This document shows positions 1-8,392 of a stretch of 64,000 nucleotides of DNA, one piece after another. The notes under the pieces were generated by a model. The model was given only the letters and a program-made list of their open reading frames with translations, was not told the DNA's origin and did no database searches. Source of the DNA: CAG-390 sp964590755 (GTDB lineage: Bacteria; Bacillota; Clostridia; Oscillospirales; CAG-272); the NCBI GenBank assembly GCA_964590755.1, contig CAZPYK010000003.1, forward strand, positions 1-64,000, read 5' to 3'. The position numbers and the translations under genes are program-made. The first letter of the stretch is position 1. Each line of letters begins with the position of its first letter.

Positions 1-55
1 TCTGACGAATTTTCTGACTGCGCAATTGAGCAAAAAGAATTGCGCGGTATTGCCT
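1..55. repeat. MITE-like element, right end only (cut by window edge)
   Basis: This is the terminal 55 bp of the same inverted-repeat element seen in full at 272-447 and 40965-41140, in the same orientation as the copy at 272-447. It ends with a variant of the 20-bp terminal repeat, with GCGCGGTATTGCCT in place of GTGCGGTGTTGCCT. The rest lies outside the window. Confidence 0.8.
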
Positions 56-225
56 ATAATTATCTAACTTTAATATTATATATCATTTCCCGTCGAATGT
101 GAATGATATTGCGGCGCATTTTACATATTGTTTACAATTGAACGTCACGCGTAAGCCGCCGCATAAAAACACGCCTCGGAACGAAAAGCTCGAAAAAGAA
201 AAAATAAAAAACATGAAAAAAACAG

Positions 226-254
226 TTGAAAAAAATCGCCTTTGGTGATAGAAT
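226..254 (+). promoter_or_regulatory. Putative sigma-A promoter for pgi
   Basis: TTGAAA at 226-231 and TAGAAT at 249-254 are separated by 17 bp. The next downstream gene is pgi, so transcription would run through the inserted repeat element at 272-447 and give a leader of roughly 215 nt. Region 56-225 shows no convincing gene. Confidence 0.5.
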
Positions 255-271
255 ATAACATGAAGTTATTT

Positions 272-447
272 AAGGCAACACCGCACAATTCGCGGCCAAC
301 GCCTTTTTCACTCACTTGCTTGCACAAAATCCGTCATATTTTACAAATTTCCTTCGCGTAGGGTAAACTACGCGCGCGAAAATTTGTTTCATCTGACGAA
401 TTTTCCGGCTGCGCAATTGAGCAAAAAGAATTGTACGGTATTGCCTT
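272..447. repeat. 176-bp MITE-like inverted-repeat element, copy A
   Basis: The element begins AAGGCAACACCGCACAATTC and ends with the near reverse complement GAATTGTACGGTATTGCCTT. Inner arms also pair: CGTCA with TGACG, ACAAATTT with AAATTTGT, and a central GCGTAG/CTACGC. The whole element could therefore fold into one long imperfect hairpin. It has no coding capacity. Its reverse complement aligns along its full length with the 176-bp copy at 40965-41140. The flanks are TTA on the left and TAA on the right, compatible with a TA or TTAA target. Confidence 0.85.
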
Positions 448-478
448 AATTTTCAGCTTTAAGAAAGGTATCAAGATC

Positions 479-1813
479 ATGACTCTTAACCTAAATGAAA
501 AGTTTGTGGCTCCGTTTATAGACGACTCGGAGCTTGAGGCGATAAAATCGGAGGTCGCCTCCGCCGACCGCGCTCTCAGAGAAGGGACCGGTGCGGGCAG
601 CGAGATGCTCGGCTGGCTCGATCTGCCGAAAAATTACGATCGCGAGGAATATGCGAGAATCAAGGATGCGGCAGAGCGGATCAAAAAGCTTTGCGATATC
701 TTTATCGTTATAGGCATCGGCGGCTCTTATCTCGGCTCGCGCGCGGTGATAGAATTTCTTAAATCGCCGCGACACAATCGTCTGCAAAAGGATGTTCCCG
801 AGGTGTTCTTCTCAGGCTGCAATATAAGCTCGTCCGATCTTTCCGAGCTTTTGGAGCTCTGTGAGGGCAGAGATGTATGCATAAATGTTATCTCAAAATC
901 CGGCACCACCACCGAGCCCGCGGTGGCGTTCCGCGTTTTCCGTGCACTTCTTGAGAAGAAATACGGCAAGGACGGTGCCGCGGAACGTATATTTATCACC
1001 ACCGACCGCGAGCGCGGTACGCTGAAGGCGTTTGCCGACAAGGCGGGGTATGAGACATTCGTTGTTCCCGATGATGTCGGAGGCAGATATTCGGTGCTTT
1101 CCGCCGTGGGACTTCTTCCGATCGCCGTATCCGGGGTCGATATCGATGAACTGATGAGCGGCGCGGCGGACGCTATGCGCGAGCTGTCTGTTGCCGATAT
1201 CGACAAGAACCCCGCATACAGATATGCCGCGCTCAGAAACATACTCTATCGCAAGGGCAAAAAGCTTGAGATACTTGTGGGCTACGAGCCCTACATGCTC
1301 ATGTTCAACGAATGGTGGAAGCAGCTGTTCGGTGAGAGCGAGGGCAAGGACGGCAAGGGGCTTTATCCCGCATCGGTCGTGTTTTCCACCGATCTGCATT
1401 CGCTCGGTCAGTTCATTCAGGACGGTGACCGCACGATGTTTGAGACAGTGCTGGCGCTTGAGGATCCGGGAGACGCCGTGGCGATCCCGGACGATCCGGA
1501 AAACATCGACGGCTTGGGCTTCCTTTCCGGCAAGCCGCTGACATATGTCAACGAGACCGCCATGAAAGGAACGCTGCTGGCTCACGTTGACGGAGGCGTG
1601 CCGAATATTCTTTTGACGCTGCACGATCGTTCGGCGCATTCGCTGGGATATATGATATACTTCTTCGAGCTCGCCTGCGCGATATCCGGATATCTGCTTG
1701 GCGTCAATCCCTTCAACCAGCCCGGAGTCGAGGCGTACAAAAAGAACATGTTCGCTCTGCTCGGAAAGCCCGGCTACGAGGAACTGGCCCGGGGGCTTGC
1801 TTCGAGGCTTTGA
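479..1813 (+). CDS. pgi: Glucose-6-phosphate isomerase
   Basis: This enzyme interconverts glucose-6-phosphate and fructose-6-phosphate in cytosolic glycolysis and gluconeogenesis. The 444-residue product has the length of the short bacterial Pgi family. It contains GIGGSYLGSRA near residue 80, VISKSGTTTEPAVAF near 136 (sugar-phosphate-binding SIS region), the GESEGKDGKG segment that carries the family catalytic glutamate, and the C-terminal NPFNQPGVEAYK motif. The ATG at 479 is chosen because AAAGG (464-468) lies 10 nt upstream. The same frame is open further upstream to a TTG at 431, but that stretch is the MITE end. It is a single gene, with its likely promoter on the far side of the repeat insertion. 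Confidence 0.96.
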   Translation: MTLNLNEKFVAPFIDDSELEAIKSEVASADRALREGTGAGSEMLGWLDLPKNYDREEYARIKDAAERIKKLCDIFIVIGIGGSYLGSRAVIEFLKSPRHNRLQKDVPEVFFSGCNISSSDLSELLELCEGRDVCINVISKSGTTTEPAVAFRVFRALLEKKYGKDGAAERIFITTDRERGTLKAFADKAGYETFVVPDDVGGRYSVLSAVGLLPIAVSGVDIDELMSGAADAMRELSVADIDKNPAYRYAALRNILYRKGKKLEILVGYEPYMLMFNEWWKQLFGESEGKDGKGLYPASVVFSTDLHSLGQFIQDGDRTMFETVLALEDPGDAVAIPDDPENIDGLGFLSGKPLTYVNETAMKGTLLAHVDGGVPNILLTLHDRSAHSLGYMIYFFELACAISGYLLGVNPFNQPGVEAYKKNMFALLGKPGYEELARGLASRL

Positions 1814-1862
1814 GGCGACGCGCTCTCTTGCCCGACTACGGTGATATCGTTTTGGGCGCCTT

Positions 1863-1934
1863 CCGAAAAACGCATGCGCGGCGGACGAGATCGTCGGCAG
1901 GCAATAATAATGCTTTCGCGGTGCGTTTTTTCGG
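1863..1934 (+). terminator. Possible pgi terminator or large inverted repeat
   Basis: CCGAAAAACGCA (1863-1874) and TGCGTTTTTTCGG (1922-1934) pair almost perfectly across about 47 nt, which itself holds a smaller ACGAGATCGT palindrome. The position just after pgi and the T-run in the right arm suggest termination, but the geometry is not canonical. Confidence 0.35.
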
Positions 1935-1983
1935 TACGGTCGAGCTATTTTAATCATTTGATCAAAATGTCTGCAAAAAGCAC

Positions 1984-2012
1984 TTGATTTTTTTGAGGTT
2001 ATAGTGTATAAT
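1984..2012 (+). promoter_or_regulatory. Sigma-A promoter for the small P-loop gene
   Basis: TTGATT (1984-1989), a 17-bp spacer and a perfect TATAAT (2007-2012) lie 127 nt ahead of the start codon of the P-loop protein. Confidence 0.7.
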
Positions 2013-2138
2013 AAAATCAGCAGATATTATATCCCCGCAAGGGGATCATGGCGCAAAAAACGAGGTATATGCCTTGAATAAGCTTTTTTGCGCTCGGTTT
2101 GCGTACTTTGCAAACGATTAGGAAAGGTACGGTGTATT

Positions 2139-2546
2139 ATGCTCAAATTACTTATCGGAGTCAAGGGCTCGGGAAAGACAAAAAGCCTTATCGAAATGGT
2201 AAACGGTGCTGTGGAAGCGAGCCAGGGCTCGGTCGTGTGCATCGAAAAGGGAATAAAGCTTCGCTACGATGTAAACTACCGCTGCAGACTTATCAATGTC
2301 GATGAATATTTTGTTTTTGACGCGGGCTCTCTTTACGGATTCGTTGCGGGAATTTTGGCAAGCAACCACGATGTGACTCATATTTTCGTGGATTCCGCTC
2401 TGCGCATCTGCAACAACGACCGCGATGCGTTTGAAAGACTTCTGCATTCTCTGGACGAGCTTTCCGATCATCATAAGGTCGATGTGGTCATGACCTCCTC
2501 GATTCCTGTCGAAGAAGCCGATGAGACCGTAAAGAGATACGTTTGA
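2139..2546 (+). CDS. Small P-loop NTPase-like protein, function unknown
   Basis: The 135-residue protein starts MLKLLIGVKGSGKTKSLIE. The Walker A motif GVKGSGKT is at residues 7-14, directly at the N-terminus. A hydrophobic strand ending in aspartate, THIFVDSA near residue 85, could act as Walker B. The rest is short and shows no further recognisable domain, membrane segment or signal peptide. The ATG at 2139 follows GGAAAGG by about 11 nt, so the in-frame upstream extension is not used. It is a single-gene unit between its own promoter and a hairpin terminator. I infer nucleotide binding; the substrate and role are unknown. Confidence 0.8.
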   Translation: MLKLLIGVKGSGKTKSLIEMVNGAVEASQGSVVCIEKGIKLRYDVNYRCRLINVDEYFVFDAGSLYGFVAGILASNHDVTHIFVDSALRICNNDRDAFERLLHSLDELSDHHKVDVVMTSSIPVEEADETVKRYV

Positions 2547-2578
2547 GTCGAACTCTGCGGAGCTTTCGCATACGTATT

Positions 2579-2609
2579 AAGCGGGCTGTCTCGTTAAGAC
2601 GGCCCGCTT
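2579..2609 (+). terminator. Hairpin terminator of the GGGCTGTCTC family
   Basis: AAGCGGGC-t-GTCT pairs with AGAC-g-GCCCGCTT around a short loop, 33 nt after the stop codon of the P-loop gene. No clear T-run follows. Hairpins with the same core occur at 17795, 29163 and 43456. The remaining sequence up to guaB (2610-2878) shows no gene and no strong promoter. Confidence 0.6.
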
Positions 2610-2878
2610 GGAAATAACGGTCGGAGATCCGTAATTTTCGGATGATCGTATTGCTTGACGCGGAATTTCGCATATATTTATGCCGTTTGGCGTTGTAACG
2701 ACGAATTTTACCGGTCAAGTTCGATCTTGCGGGCTTGTCTCGCATTGGCGGAACATCACCTTGATGCGAAGTTCTGTAATCATAATAAGATAACGAAGCA
2801 GCTTGCAAGATCTTGGTCTATCATACTGCTTCGATGTTATATTATTTTAAAAATAAAAAATAAGGATGGTTCAAACCG

Positions 2879-4381
2879 ATGGCATATTATTATTCCGAGC
2901 CCTCGCACACCTTCAGTGAATACCTGCTGGTGCCCGGGTATACATCTCCGGATTGCATACCGGCAAATGTATCGTTAAAGACTCCTCTGGTGAAATTCAA
3001 ACGCGGTGAGGAGTCGGATATCAATCTTAACATTCCGCTTGTTTCCGCAATAATGCAGTCGGTCTCGGATGACAAAATGGCTATTGCTTTGGCAAGAGAG
3101 GGTGGGCTTTCCTTTATATACGGCTCTCAGAGCGTTGAGAGTGAGGCTGCCATGGTTGCCAGAGTCAAGAGCTATAAGGCGGGATTCGTTGTCAGCGATT
3201 CGAATCTGACGCCCGACCACACCCTGGCAGATGTTCTCGAACTTGTCGAGCGCAACGGGCACGGGACAATTGCCGTGACCGACGACGGAACCGGAAACGG
3301 TCATTTGCTCGGGCTCGTTACCGGACGTGACTATCGTGTCTCGCGCATGCCCGTCACGCTCAAGGTGTCCGAATTTATGACACCGCGCGAGCGTCTCATC
3401 ACCGCGCCCGCCAGCACTACGCTGAAGGATGCGAATGATATAATATGGGACAATAAGCTCAACGCTTTGCCCATCGTTGACGATGAGGACAGGCTTTGCT
3501 ATTTCGTGTTTAGGAAGGACTATTCCGAGCACAAGGAAAATCCGCTCGAATTGCTCGACGGTCAGAAGCGCTTTATGGTCGGCGCCGGTATAAACACGCG
3601 CGACTACGCAGAGCGCGTGCCCGCACTGGTAGAAGCGGGAGCCGATGTGCTTTGTATAGACGCCTCCGAGGGCTATACCTGTTGGCAGAAGCAAACGCTT
3701 GACTTTATAAGAGCGCGCTACGGTGACAGCGTGAAGGTCGGTGGCGGCAATGTAGTGGACAGAGACGGTTTCCGCTTTCTTGCGGAGGCGGGTGCCGATT
3801 TCGTTAAGGTCGGTATAGGCGGCGGTTCTATCTGCATAACGCGCGAGCAAAAGGGCATAGGAAGAGGTCAGGCAACGGCTCTGATCGAGGTCTGTGCGGC
3901 TCGCGACGAGTATTTTGAAGAGACGGGCATATATATTCCGATCTGCTCGGACGGCGGCATAGTGCATGACTATCACATGACGCTGGCGCTTGCGATGGGG
4001 GCGGATTTTATAATGCTCGGCAGATATTTTGCTCGCTTTGATGAAAGCCCGACCAACCGCCTCTTCATCAACGGACAATATGTTAAGGAATATTGGGGCG
4101 AGGGCTCAAATCGCGCTCGCAACTGGCAAAGATACGATCTGGGCGGCAAAGGCGGCTTGAATTTCGAGGAGGGCGTGGATTCCTATGTCGTTTACGCCGG
4201 TCCGCTGCATGACAATGTTGCCAAGAGCCTCTATAAGGTGAGATCGACGATGTGCAACTGCGGAGTTACCTCAATACCCGCTCTGCACCGAGAAGCTCGT
4301 ATGACGCTCGTGTCCTCTACAAGCATAGTTGAGGGCGGCTATCACGACGTTATACTGAAAACAGCGAACGGTAAGCTATGA
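2879..4381 (+). CDS. guaB: IMP dehydrogenase
   Basis: This enzyme oxidises IMP to XMP with NAD+, the committed step of GMP synthesis. The 500-residue product has the full IMPDH layout: an N-terminal barrel part (NIPLVSAIMQSVSD near residue 50), an inserted CBS-pair region around residues 95-215 (LGLVTGRDYRVS, LNALPIVDDEDRL), and the second barrel half. The catalytic cysteine is Cys319 in GGGSICITREQKGIGRGQ. The flap contains MLGRYFARFDESP. The C-terminus (SSTSIVEGGYHDV) is of the long form. The ATG at 2879 follows AAGGA at about 12 nt. The stop codon overlaps the radC start as ATGA, so the genes are probably translationally coupled. Confidence 0.95.
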   Translation: MAYYYSEPSHTFSEYLLVPGYTSPDCIPANVSLKTPLVKFKRGEESDINLNIPLVSAIMQSVSDDKMAIALAREGGLSFIYGSQSVESEAAMVARVKSYKAGFVVSDSNLTPDHTLADVLELVERNGHGTIAVTDDGTGNGHLLGLVTGRDYRVSRMPVTLKVSEFMTPRERLITAPASTTLKDANDIIWDNKLNALPIVDDEDRLCYFVFRKDYSEHKENPLELLDGQKRFMVGAGINTRDYAERVPALVEAGADVLCIDASEGYTCWQKQTLDFIRARYGDSVKVGGGNVVDRDGFRFLAEAGADFVKVGIGGGSICITREQKGIGRGQATALIEVCAARDEYFEETGIYIPICSDGGIVHDYHMTLALAMGADFIMLGRYFARFDESPTNRLFINGQYVKEYWGEGSNRARNWQRYDLGGKGGLNFEEGVDSYVVYAGPLHDNVAKSLYKVRSTMCNCGVTSIPALHREARMTLVSSTSIVEGGYHDVILKTANGKL

Positions 4382-5124
4382 GCGGCGGTACACATGAGGG
4401 ACATCGCGCAAGGCTGAAGACGCGATTCTTAAAAGAGGGGCTCGATTCCTTCTGCGCGCATGAAGTCGTGGAGCTTTTGCTGTTTTATGCTATCCCGCAA
4501 AGGGATGTCAATGAAACAGCCCACAGGCTCATCGAGCGTTTCGGCTCGCTCCCGGGTGTGCTTGAAGCCGATATTGAAGAGCTTGAAAGCGTTGACGGAG
4601 TGGGGGCGCACGCAGCCACTATGCTCAAGCTGATGAGCGCTGTCACGCGCAGATATGAGATGGAGCGCGGCGGCGCGGAGCTGAGGTATACCTCGGCAAG
4701 GCAGATAGGCAAATATCTTGTTGATATGTACATAGGCATCACGGTCGAACGCTCGTATATTTTGCTGTTTGACAACGGCATGAAGCTGCTTGACGTGATC
4801 AATGCGGGAGACGGAGTGCTTAATTCGGTGACGCTGTCATCGCGTATGGTGGTGGAAAATGCGTTCAAACGCAACGCATCCGTTGTTGTCATCGCGCATA
4901 ATCACCCCAACGGTACCGTTCTGCCGTCGCGCGAGGATCTTGCCACTACCGTGCGATTGAAGCAGGTGTTGGAGAATTGCGGAGTCACTCTTCTTGAGCA
5001 TTTTATCGTTTCGGGAAATTATTATAACGTTATAATGGGCAGGAACGGCGGGCAGACGGCGCTGTGCGGCGACATCGGCATCAGCATGGAGGACTTTTAC
5101 AAAGATGTTAATGCTTTCGATTGA
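4378..5124 (+). CDS. radC: RadC-family JAMM/MPN+ protein
   Basis: RadC-family proteins pair a helix-hairpin-helix region with a zinc metalloprotease-like MPN+ domain; their true biochemical role is unsettled. In this 248-residue product the HhH part is near residues 60-80 (LESVDGVGAHAATMLK). The JAMM motif HNHPNGTVLPSRED has metal ligands His174, His176 and a later Asp. One family position differs: the usual Ser after HP is Asn here. The gene starts inside the guaB stop codon (ATGA) and is followed after 21 nt by a pseudo-response regulator, so the three genes form one transcription unit. Confidence 0.9.
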   Translation: MSGGTHEGHRARLKTRFLKEGLDSFCAHEVVELLLFYAIPQRDVNETAHRLIERFGSLPGVLEADIEELESVDGVGAHAATMLKLMSAVTRRYEMERGGAELRYTSARQIGKYLVDMYIGITVERSYILLFDNGMKLLDVINAGDGVLNSVTLSSRMVVENAFKRNASVVVIAHNHPNGTVLPSREDLATTVRLKQVLENCGVTLLEHFIVSGNYYNVIMGRNGGQTALCGDIGISMEDFYKDVNAFD

Positions 5125-5145
5125 ATTTTCGGAGCTGTGGCTGCC

Positions 5146-5739
5146 ATGGTATTGATAGTTGCCGATGATATCGGAGAGAGACTTGAGCTTTACGACTTTC
5201 TCAAAAAGCGAGGCATCATAAGCCGAGCACCGTTTTCCGCGGAGGCGGCCGATGTCGTGGGAGCCGAAAGCTTCGCAGCGGTCGTGTTCTGCTCGAAGAT
5301 CAGGCGCGACATTCTCGCGCTCCTTCCGCCCAACACGCTGTGTATCTGTGCGGCTGTGGCTTCGGAGGATTGCGAGCCGGGAATGATATGCTTTCCCGAG
5401 TTGCTTTCGGATGAGCTTGTCGACCTCTTGACGGATGTTGAGGGGATACGTCTCCCGTTGCGACGCGGTGAGGTGTGTCGCCGCGAGGATGGAATATACC
5501 AATCCGGGTATCCGCTGAAGCTGAGAGCGGGAGAACGGATAATGCTTGGTTATCTCATGGAGCGCGAAGAGGCTTCCGCCTCCGAACTTGAGGCGGTGTG
5601 CTCATGCGGTCGGCACCGAAAAAGTGCTTCGGATTATGTTTCGGCGATAGTGTCAAGGATAAATCGCAATGCGATGCATGTTGGAGGCAGAATGATAATC
5701 GACTTCGACGGTGAAAATTACCGTATAAGTATAAGCTAA
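5146..5739 (+). CDS. Degenerate response-regulator-like protein with a winged-helix C-terminus
   Basis: The 197-residue protein begins MVLIVADDIGERLELYDFLK, which resembles receiver strand beta-1 and helix alpha-1, including an acidic pair. The expected phosphoacceptor strand reads AAVVFCSK and has no aspartate, and no switch Lys-Pro is seen. The C-terminal part from about residue 120 (GYPLKLRAGERIMLGYLM ... SDYVSAIVSRINRN ... IIDFDGENYRI) follows the OmpR/PhoB winged-helix pattern, whose family end is normally GVGYRL. I infer a phosphorylation-independent DNA-binding regulator. ATG 5146 is preferred because GGAG lies 11 nt upstream; the GTG at 5137 is too close to it. It is coupled to guaB-radC, and its target is unknown. 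Confidence 0.7.
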   Translation: MVLIVADDIGERLELYDFLKKRGIISRAPFSAEAADVVGAESFAAVVFCSKIRRDILALLPPNTLCICAAVASEDCEPGMICFPELLSDELVDLLTDVEGIRLPLRRGEVCRREDGIYQSGYPLKLRAGERIMLGYLMEREEASASELEAVCSCGRHRKSASDYVSAIVSRINRNAMHVGGRMIIDFDGENYRISIS

Positions 5740-5774
5740 AAATCGCCGGTGGCGCGATATGTGCGAAAAAAAGA

Positions 5775-5803
5775 TTGACTTTTTTCGATTTTCGTTATAA
5801 AAT
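5775..5803 (+). promoter_or_regulatory. Sigma-A promoter for serS
   Basis: TTGACT (5775-5780), a 17-bp spacer and TAAAAT (5798-5803). The leader to the serS start is only about 75 nt and has no T-box signature. Confidence 0.65.
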
Positions 5804-5885
5804 ATACGATATACATATTAAAGACCGTTTGAGCCCGTGCGGAGACGCCGCCGATCAAACAAAATCAAATGTACGGAGGGTGAAA

Positions 5886-7175
5886 ATGCTTGATATAAAA
5901 TTTGTCAGGGAAAATCCCGACCTTGTGAAGCAGAACATCAAAAATAAATTTCAGGATCAAAAGCTGCCGCTCGTAGATGAAGTGATAGCTCTCGATGCGG
6001 AGAATCGCAAGACCATTCGTGAGGCAAGTGAGCTTCGCGCGGAGAAGAACCGCTGCTCAAAGCAGATCGGTGTGCTTATGGCGCACGGTCAAAGAGCGGA
6101 AGCGGAGGAGATGAAGAAAAAGGTCGCCGAAAGTGCGGCGCGCCTTGCCGAGCTTGAAAAGCTGGAGCCGGAGCTTGAGGCAAAGGTCAAAAAAATAATG
6201 ATGCTGATTCCCAATATCATTGACCCCAGCGTGCCCATCGGACCGGATGACAGCTGCAACGTTGAGGTCGAGCGCTTCGGCGAGCCGACGGTACCGGATT
6301 TTGATATTCCTTACCACACCGAGATAATGGAAAGGCTTGCGGGCGTTGACATGGATTCCGCGGGAAGAGTATCCGGTAACGGATTTTACTATCTTATGGG
6401 CGACATTGCTCGCTTGCATTCCGCGGTGTTGGCATATGCGCGCGATTTTATGATAGAAAAGGGTTTTACCTATTGCATACCGCCCTTTATGATACACGGC
6501 AACGTCGTTGAGGGCGTTATGAGTCAAAACGACATGGATGCCATGATGTACAAGATCGAAGGGGAAGATCTGTATCTTATCGGAACCTCCGAGCATTCGA
6601 TGATAGGCAAATTCATCGATCAGATCATTCCCGAAGCGTCCTTGCCGCAAACGCTTACCAGCTACAGTCCTTGCTTCCGTAAAGAAAAGGGAGCACACGG
6701 CATCGAGGAGCGCGGCGTCTATCGTATCCACCAGTTTGAAAAGCAGGAGATGATAGTCGTTTGCCGTCCGGAGGACAGCATGGAATGGTATGAAAAGATG
6801 TGGCGTTATTCAGTCGAGCTCTTCCGCTCTATGGAAATACCGGTGCGTCAGCTTGAATGCTGCTCGGGAGATCTTGCCGATCTTAAGGTCAAGTCCTGCG
6901 ATATCGAGGCATGGTCGCCTCGCCAGCAGAAGTATTTCGAGGTCTGCTCCTGCTCAAACCTCGGAGATGCCCAGGCGCGTCGCTTGCGCATGAGAGTCAA
7001 GGGTGCCGACGGCAAAATGTATCTGCCGCATACACTCAACAACACCGTGGTCGCACCTCCGCGCATGCTGATAGCATTCCTTGAGAATCATCTGCTTGCC
7101 GACGGCAGCGTGACGATTCCCGAGGTGCTGCGTCCTTATATGGGCGGCAAAGAGATACTCGTTCCCCAAAAGTAA
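5886..7175 (+). CDS. serS: Seryl-tRNA synthetase
   Basis: This enzyme charges tRNA-Ser with serine. The 429-residue product has the usual bacterial length. The N-terminal coiled-coil arm that grips the tRNA long variable loop spans roughly residues 30-100 and is rich in K, E, A and R. The class II catalytic core shows LIGTSEHSMIGKF, the motif 2 segment FRKEKGAHG with GVYRIHQFEKQEM after it, and a motif 3 region reading APPRMLIAFLENHL. The start is the ATG at 5886, with GGAGG a few bases upstream at 5876-5880. It is monocistronic, with its own promoter and a strong terminator. Confidence 0.95.
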   Translation: MLDIKFVRENPDLVKQNIKNKFQDQKLPLVDEVIALDAENRKTIREASELRAEKNRCSKQIGVLMAHGQRAEAEEMKKKVAESAARLAELEKLEPELEAKVKKIMMLIPNIIDPSVPIGPDDSCNVEVERFGEPTVPDFDIPYHTEIMERLAGVDMDSAGRVSGNGFYYLMGDIARLHSAVLAYARDFMIEKGFTYCIPPFMIHGNVVEGVMSQNDMDAMMYKIEGEDLYLIGTSEHSMIGKFIDQIIPEASLPQTLTSYSPCFRKEKGAHGIEERGVYRIHQFEKQEMIVVCRPEDSMEWYEKMWRYSVELFRSMEIPVRQLECCSGDLADLKVKSCDIEAWSPRQQKYFEVCSCSNLGDAQARRLRMRVKGADGKMYLPHTLNNTVVAPPRMLIAFLENHLLADGSVTIPEVLRPYMGGKEILVPQK

Positions 7176-7200
7176 GACAATAATACAAAGATAAAAATAT

Positions 7201-7241
7201 ATCGCCCAATGCTTTCGCTATCCGCAAAAGCATTGGGCGAT
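7201..7241. terminator. Bidirectional terminator between serS and the methyltransferase gene
   Basis: ATCGCCCAATGCTTT (7201-7215) pairs with AAAAGCATTGGGCGAT (7226-7241) around a 10-nt loop. It sits between two convergent genes and can serve both. Confidence 0.85.
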
Positions 7242-7252
7242 AATGTTTAGCG

Positions 7253-8392
7253 TTACCTATTAAGCGTGGGCTGTTTCTTGAAAAACTGATAGAGGAAGCA
7301 GGGGATCATGCCGTTATAAAGCTTGCGCACGGCGTCCGCGCGTCTGCCGTAAAGACGTTCGAAATACTCGCATGAGGTCAGCACGTATACCTGCCAGGGC
7401 TCCATTGCTCTGAAGGTCTTTCCCATATCGCGATAAAGTGCTTCGGCGTCTCTCATGCTCAGCATTCGCTCGCCGTAAGGCGGATTGCATATAAGAGTTC
7501 CGCGCCCGTCTGGCTTTTTGATCTTTGTCGCGTCTGCGGTATAGAATTCGATATGCTTTGAAACTCCCGCGCGTCGCGCGTTGGCTTTGGCTGTTGCAAT
7601 GGCGTCGGGGTCTATGTCGGTGCCGCGAGCGCGAAAATCCGTGTCGGTGACGGCATTTTCCGCTTCGTTGCGGGCATCATCCCAGATGCTTGCGTTAAGT
7701 GCGGGGAATTTCTCTCCGGCGAAGGAGCGAAAAAGTCCGGGGGCGCGGTGCGTCATGAGCATAACACCCTCTATGGCTATCGTGCCGGATCCGCAAAACG
7801 GATCCCAGAGCAGGGTGTCCTCTCTCAGCCTTGAATTTATAACGAGCGCGGCCGCAAGTGTTTCGCGAAGCGGTGCCGCGTTTGCCTCGGGACGGTATCC
7901 GCGCTTGTGCAGTGCAACACCCGAGGTATCTATCATCAAATGCGCGATGTCTTTAAAGATGAAGAATTCGATCTGATATTTTATTCCCGTTTCGGGAAGC
8001 CGTAAAAGCCCGTATCTGCCGCCCAAACGGTCGGAAACGGCTTTTTTTATTATGCTTTGGCAGGCGGGTATTGAAGTCAGTGTGCTTTTTATGGCATGCC
8101 CCTTTACGGGGAAGGCGTCATCGCGTCCGATAAATGCTTCCCATTCGATGGCTTTGGTGCCCTCAAAGAGCGCATCGAAGCTTGGGGCATCAAATGAACC
8201 GAGAAGAATGTATATCCTTTCGGCGCAACGCAGGTTGATGTTGGCGCGGGCGCAATCGCGCGGTGTGCCGCGAAAGGTCACTCTGCCGTCCATGGTGGAC
8301 AGGCGTTCGACCCCGAGCGCGTCAAGCTCTGCTCCGAGCAGTTTTTCGAGCCCGAACAGGCAGGTGGCGACATATGTCAGCTTTTCTTCCAT
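7253..8392 (-). CDS. THUMP-domain 23S rRNA (guanine-N2) methyltransferase, RlmL/YpsC type
   Basis: Members of this family methylate guanine-N2 in 23S rRNA using SAM. The 379-residue protein has an N-terminal ferredoxin-like/THUMP region (about residues 1-155, with the family-typical TDGRVTF-like segment reading MDGRVTFRGT). It is followed by a class I Rossmann methyltransferase. Motif I is DPFCGSGTIAIEG, an acidic SAM-ribose strand is GTDIDPDA, and the catalytic NPPY motif is NPPYGERM. The ATG at 8392 has AAAGGA 12 nt upstream. It lacks the second methyltransferase domain of E. coli RlmL. It is convergent with serS. Confidence 0.9.
   Translation of the reverse strand: MEEKLTYVATCLFGLEKLLGAELDALGVERLSTMDGRVTFRGTPRDCARANINLRCAERIYILLGSFDAPSFDALFEGTKAIEWEAFIGRDDAFPVKGHAIKSTLTSIPACQSIIKKAVSDRLGGRYGLLRLPETGIKYQIEFFIFKDIAHLMIDTSGVALHKRGYRPEANAAPLRETLAAALVINSRLREDTLLWDPFCGSGTIAIEGVMLMTHRAPGLFRSFAGEKFPALNASIWDDARNEAENAVTDTDFRARGTDIDPDAIATAKANARRAGVSKHIEFYTADATKIKKPDGRGTLICNPPYGERMLSMRDAEALYRDMGKTFRAMEPWQVYVLTSCEYFERLYGRRADAVRKLYNGMIPCFLYQFFKKQPTLNR

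Noticed and set aside
145..327. Small minus-strand open frame overlapping the MITE end
   Set aside because: Composition is low-complexity and hydrophobic, and it overlaps the repeat and the pgi promoter; no ribosome site.
272..447. The 176-bp element as a known structured RNA or riboswitch
   Set aside because: Copies occur in both orientations, at gene starts and gene ends, and truncated, which fits a mobile repeat rather than a cis-regulatory RNA class.
893..1957. 354-residue open frame opposite pgi
   Set aside because: Antisense shadow of a well-supported gene, with no ribosome site or recognisable motif.
5804..5885. T-box leader upstream of serS (also checked alaS and asnS)
   Set aside because: The serS and alaS leaders are too short and none of the three holds the T-box core sequence or a specifier-loop layout.
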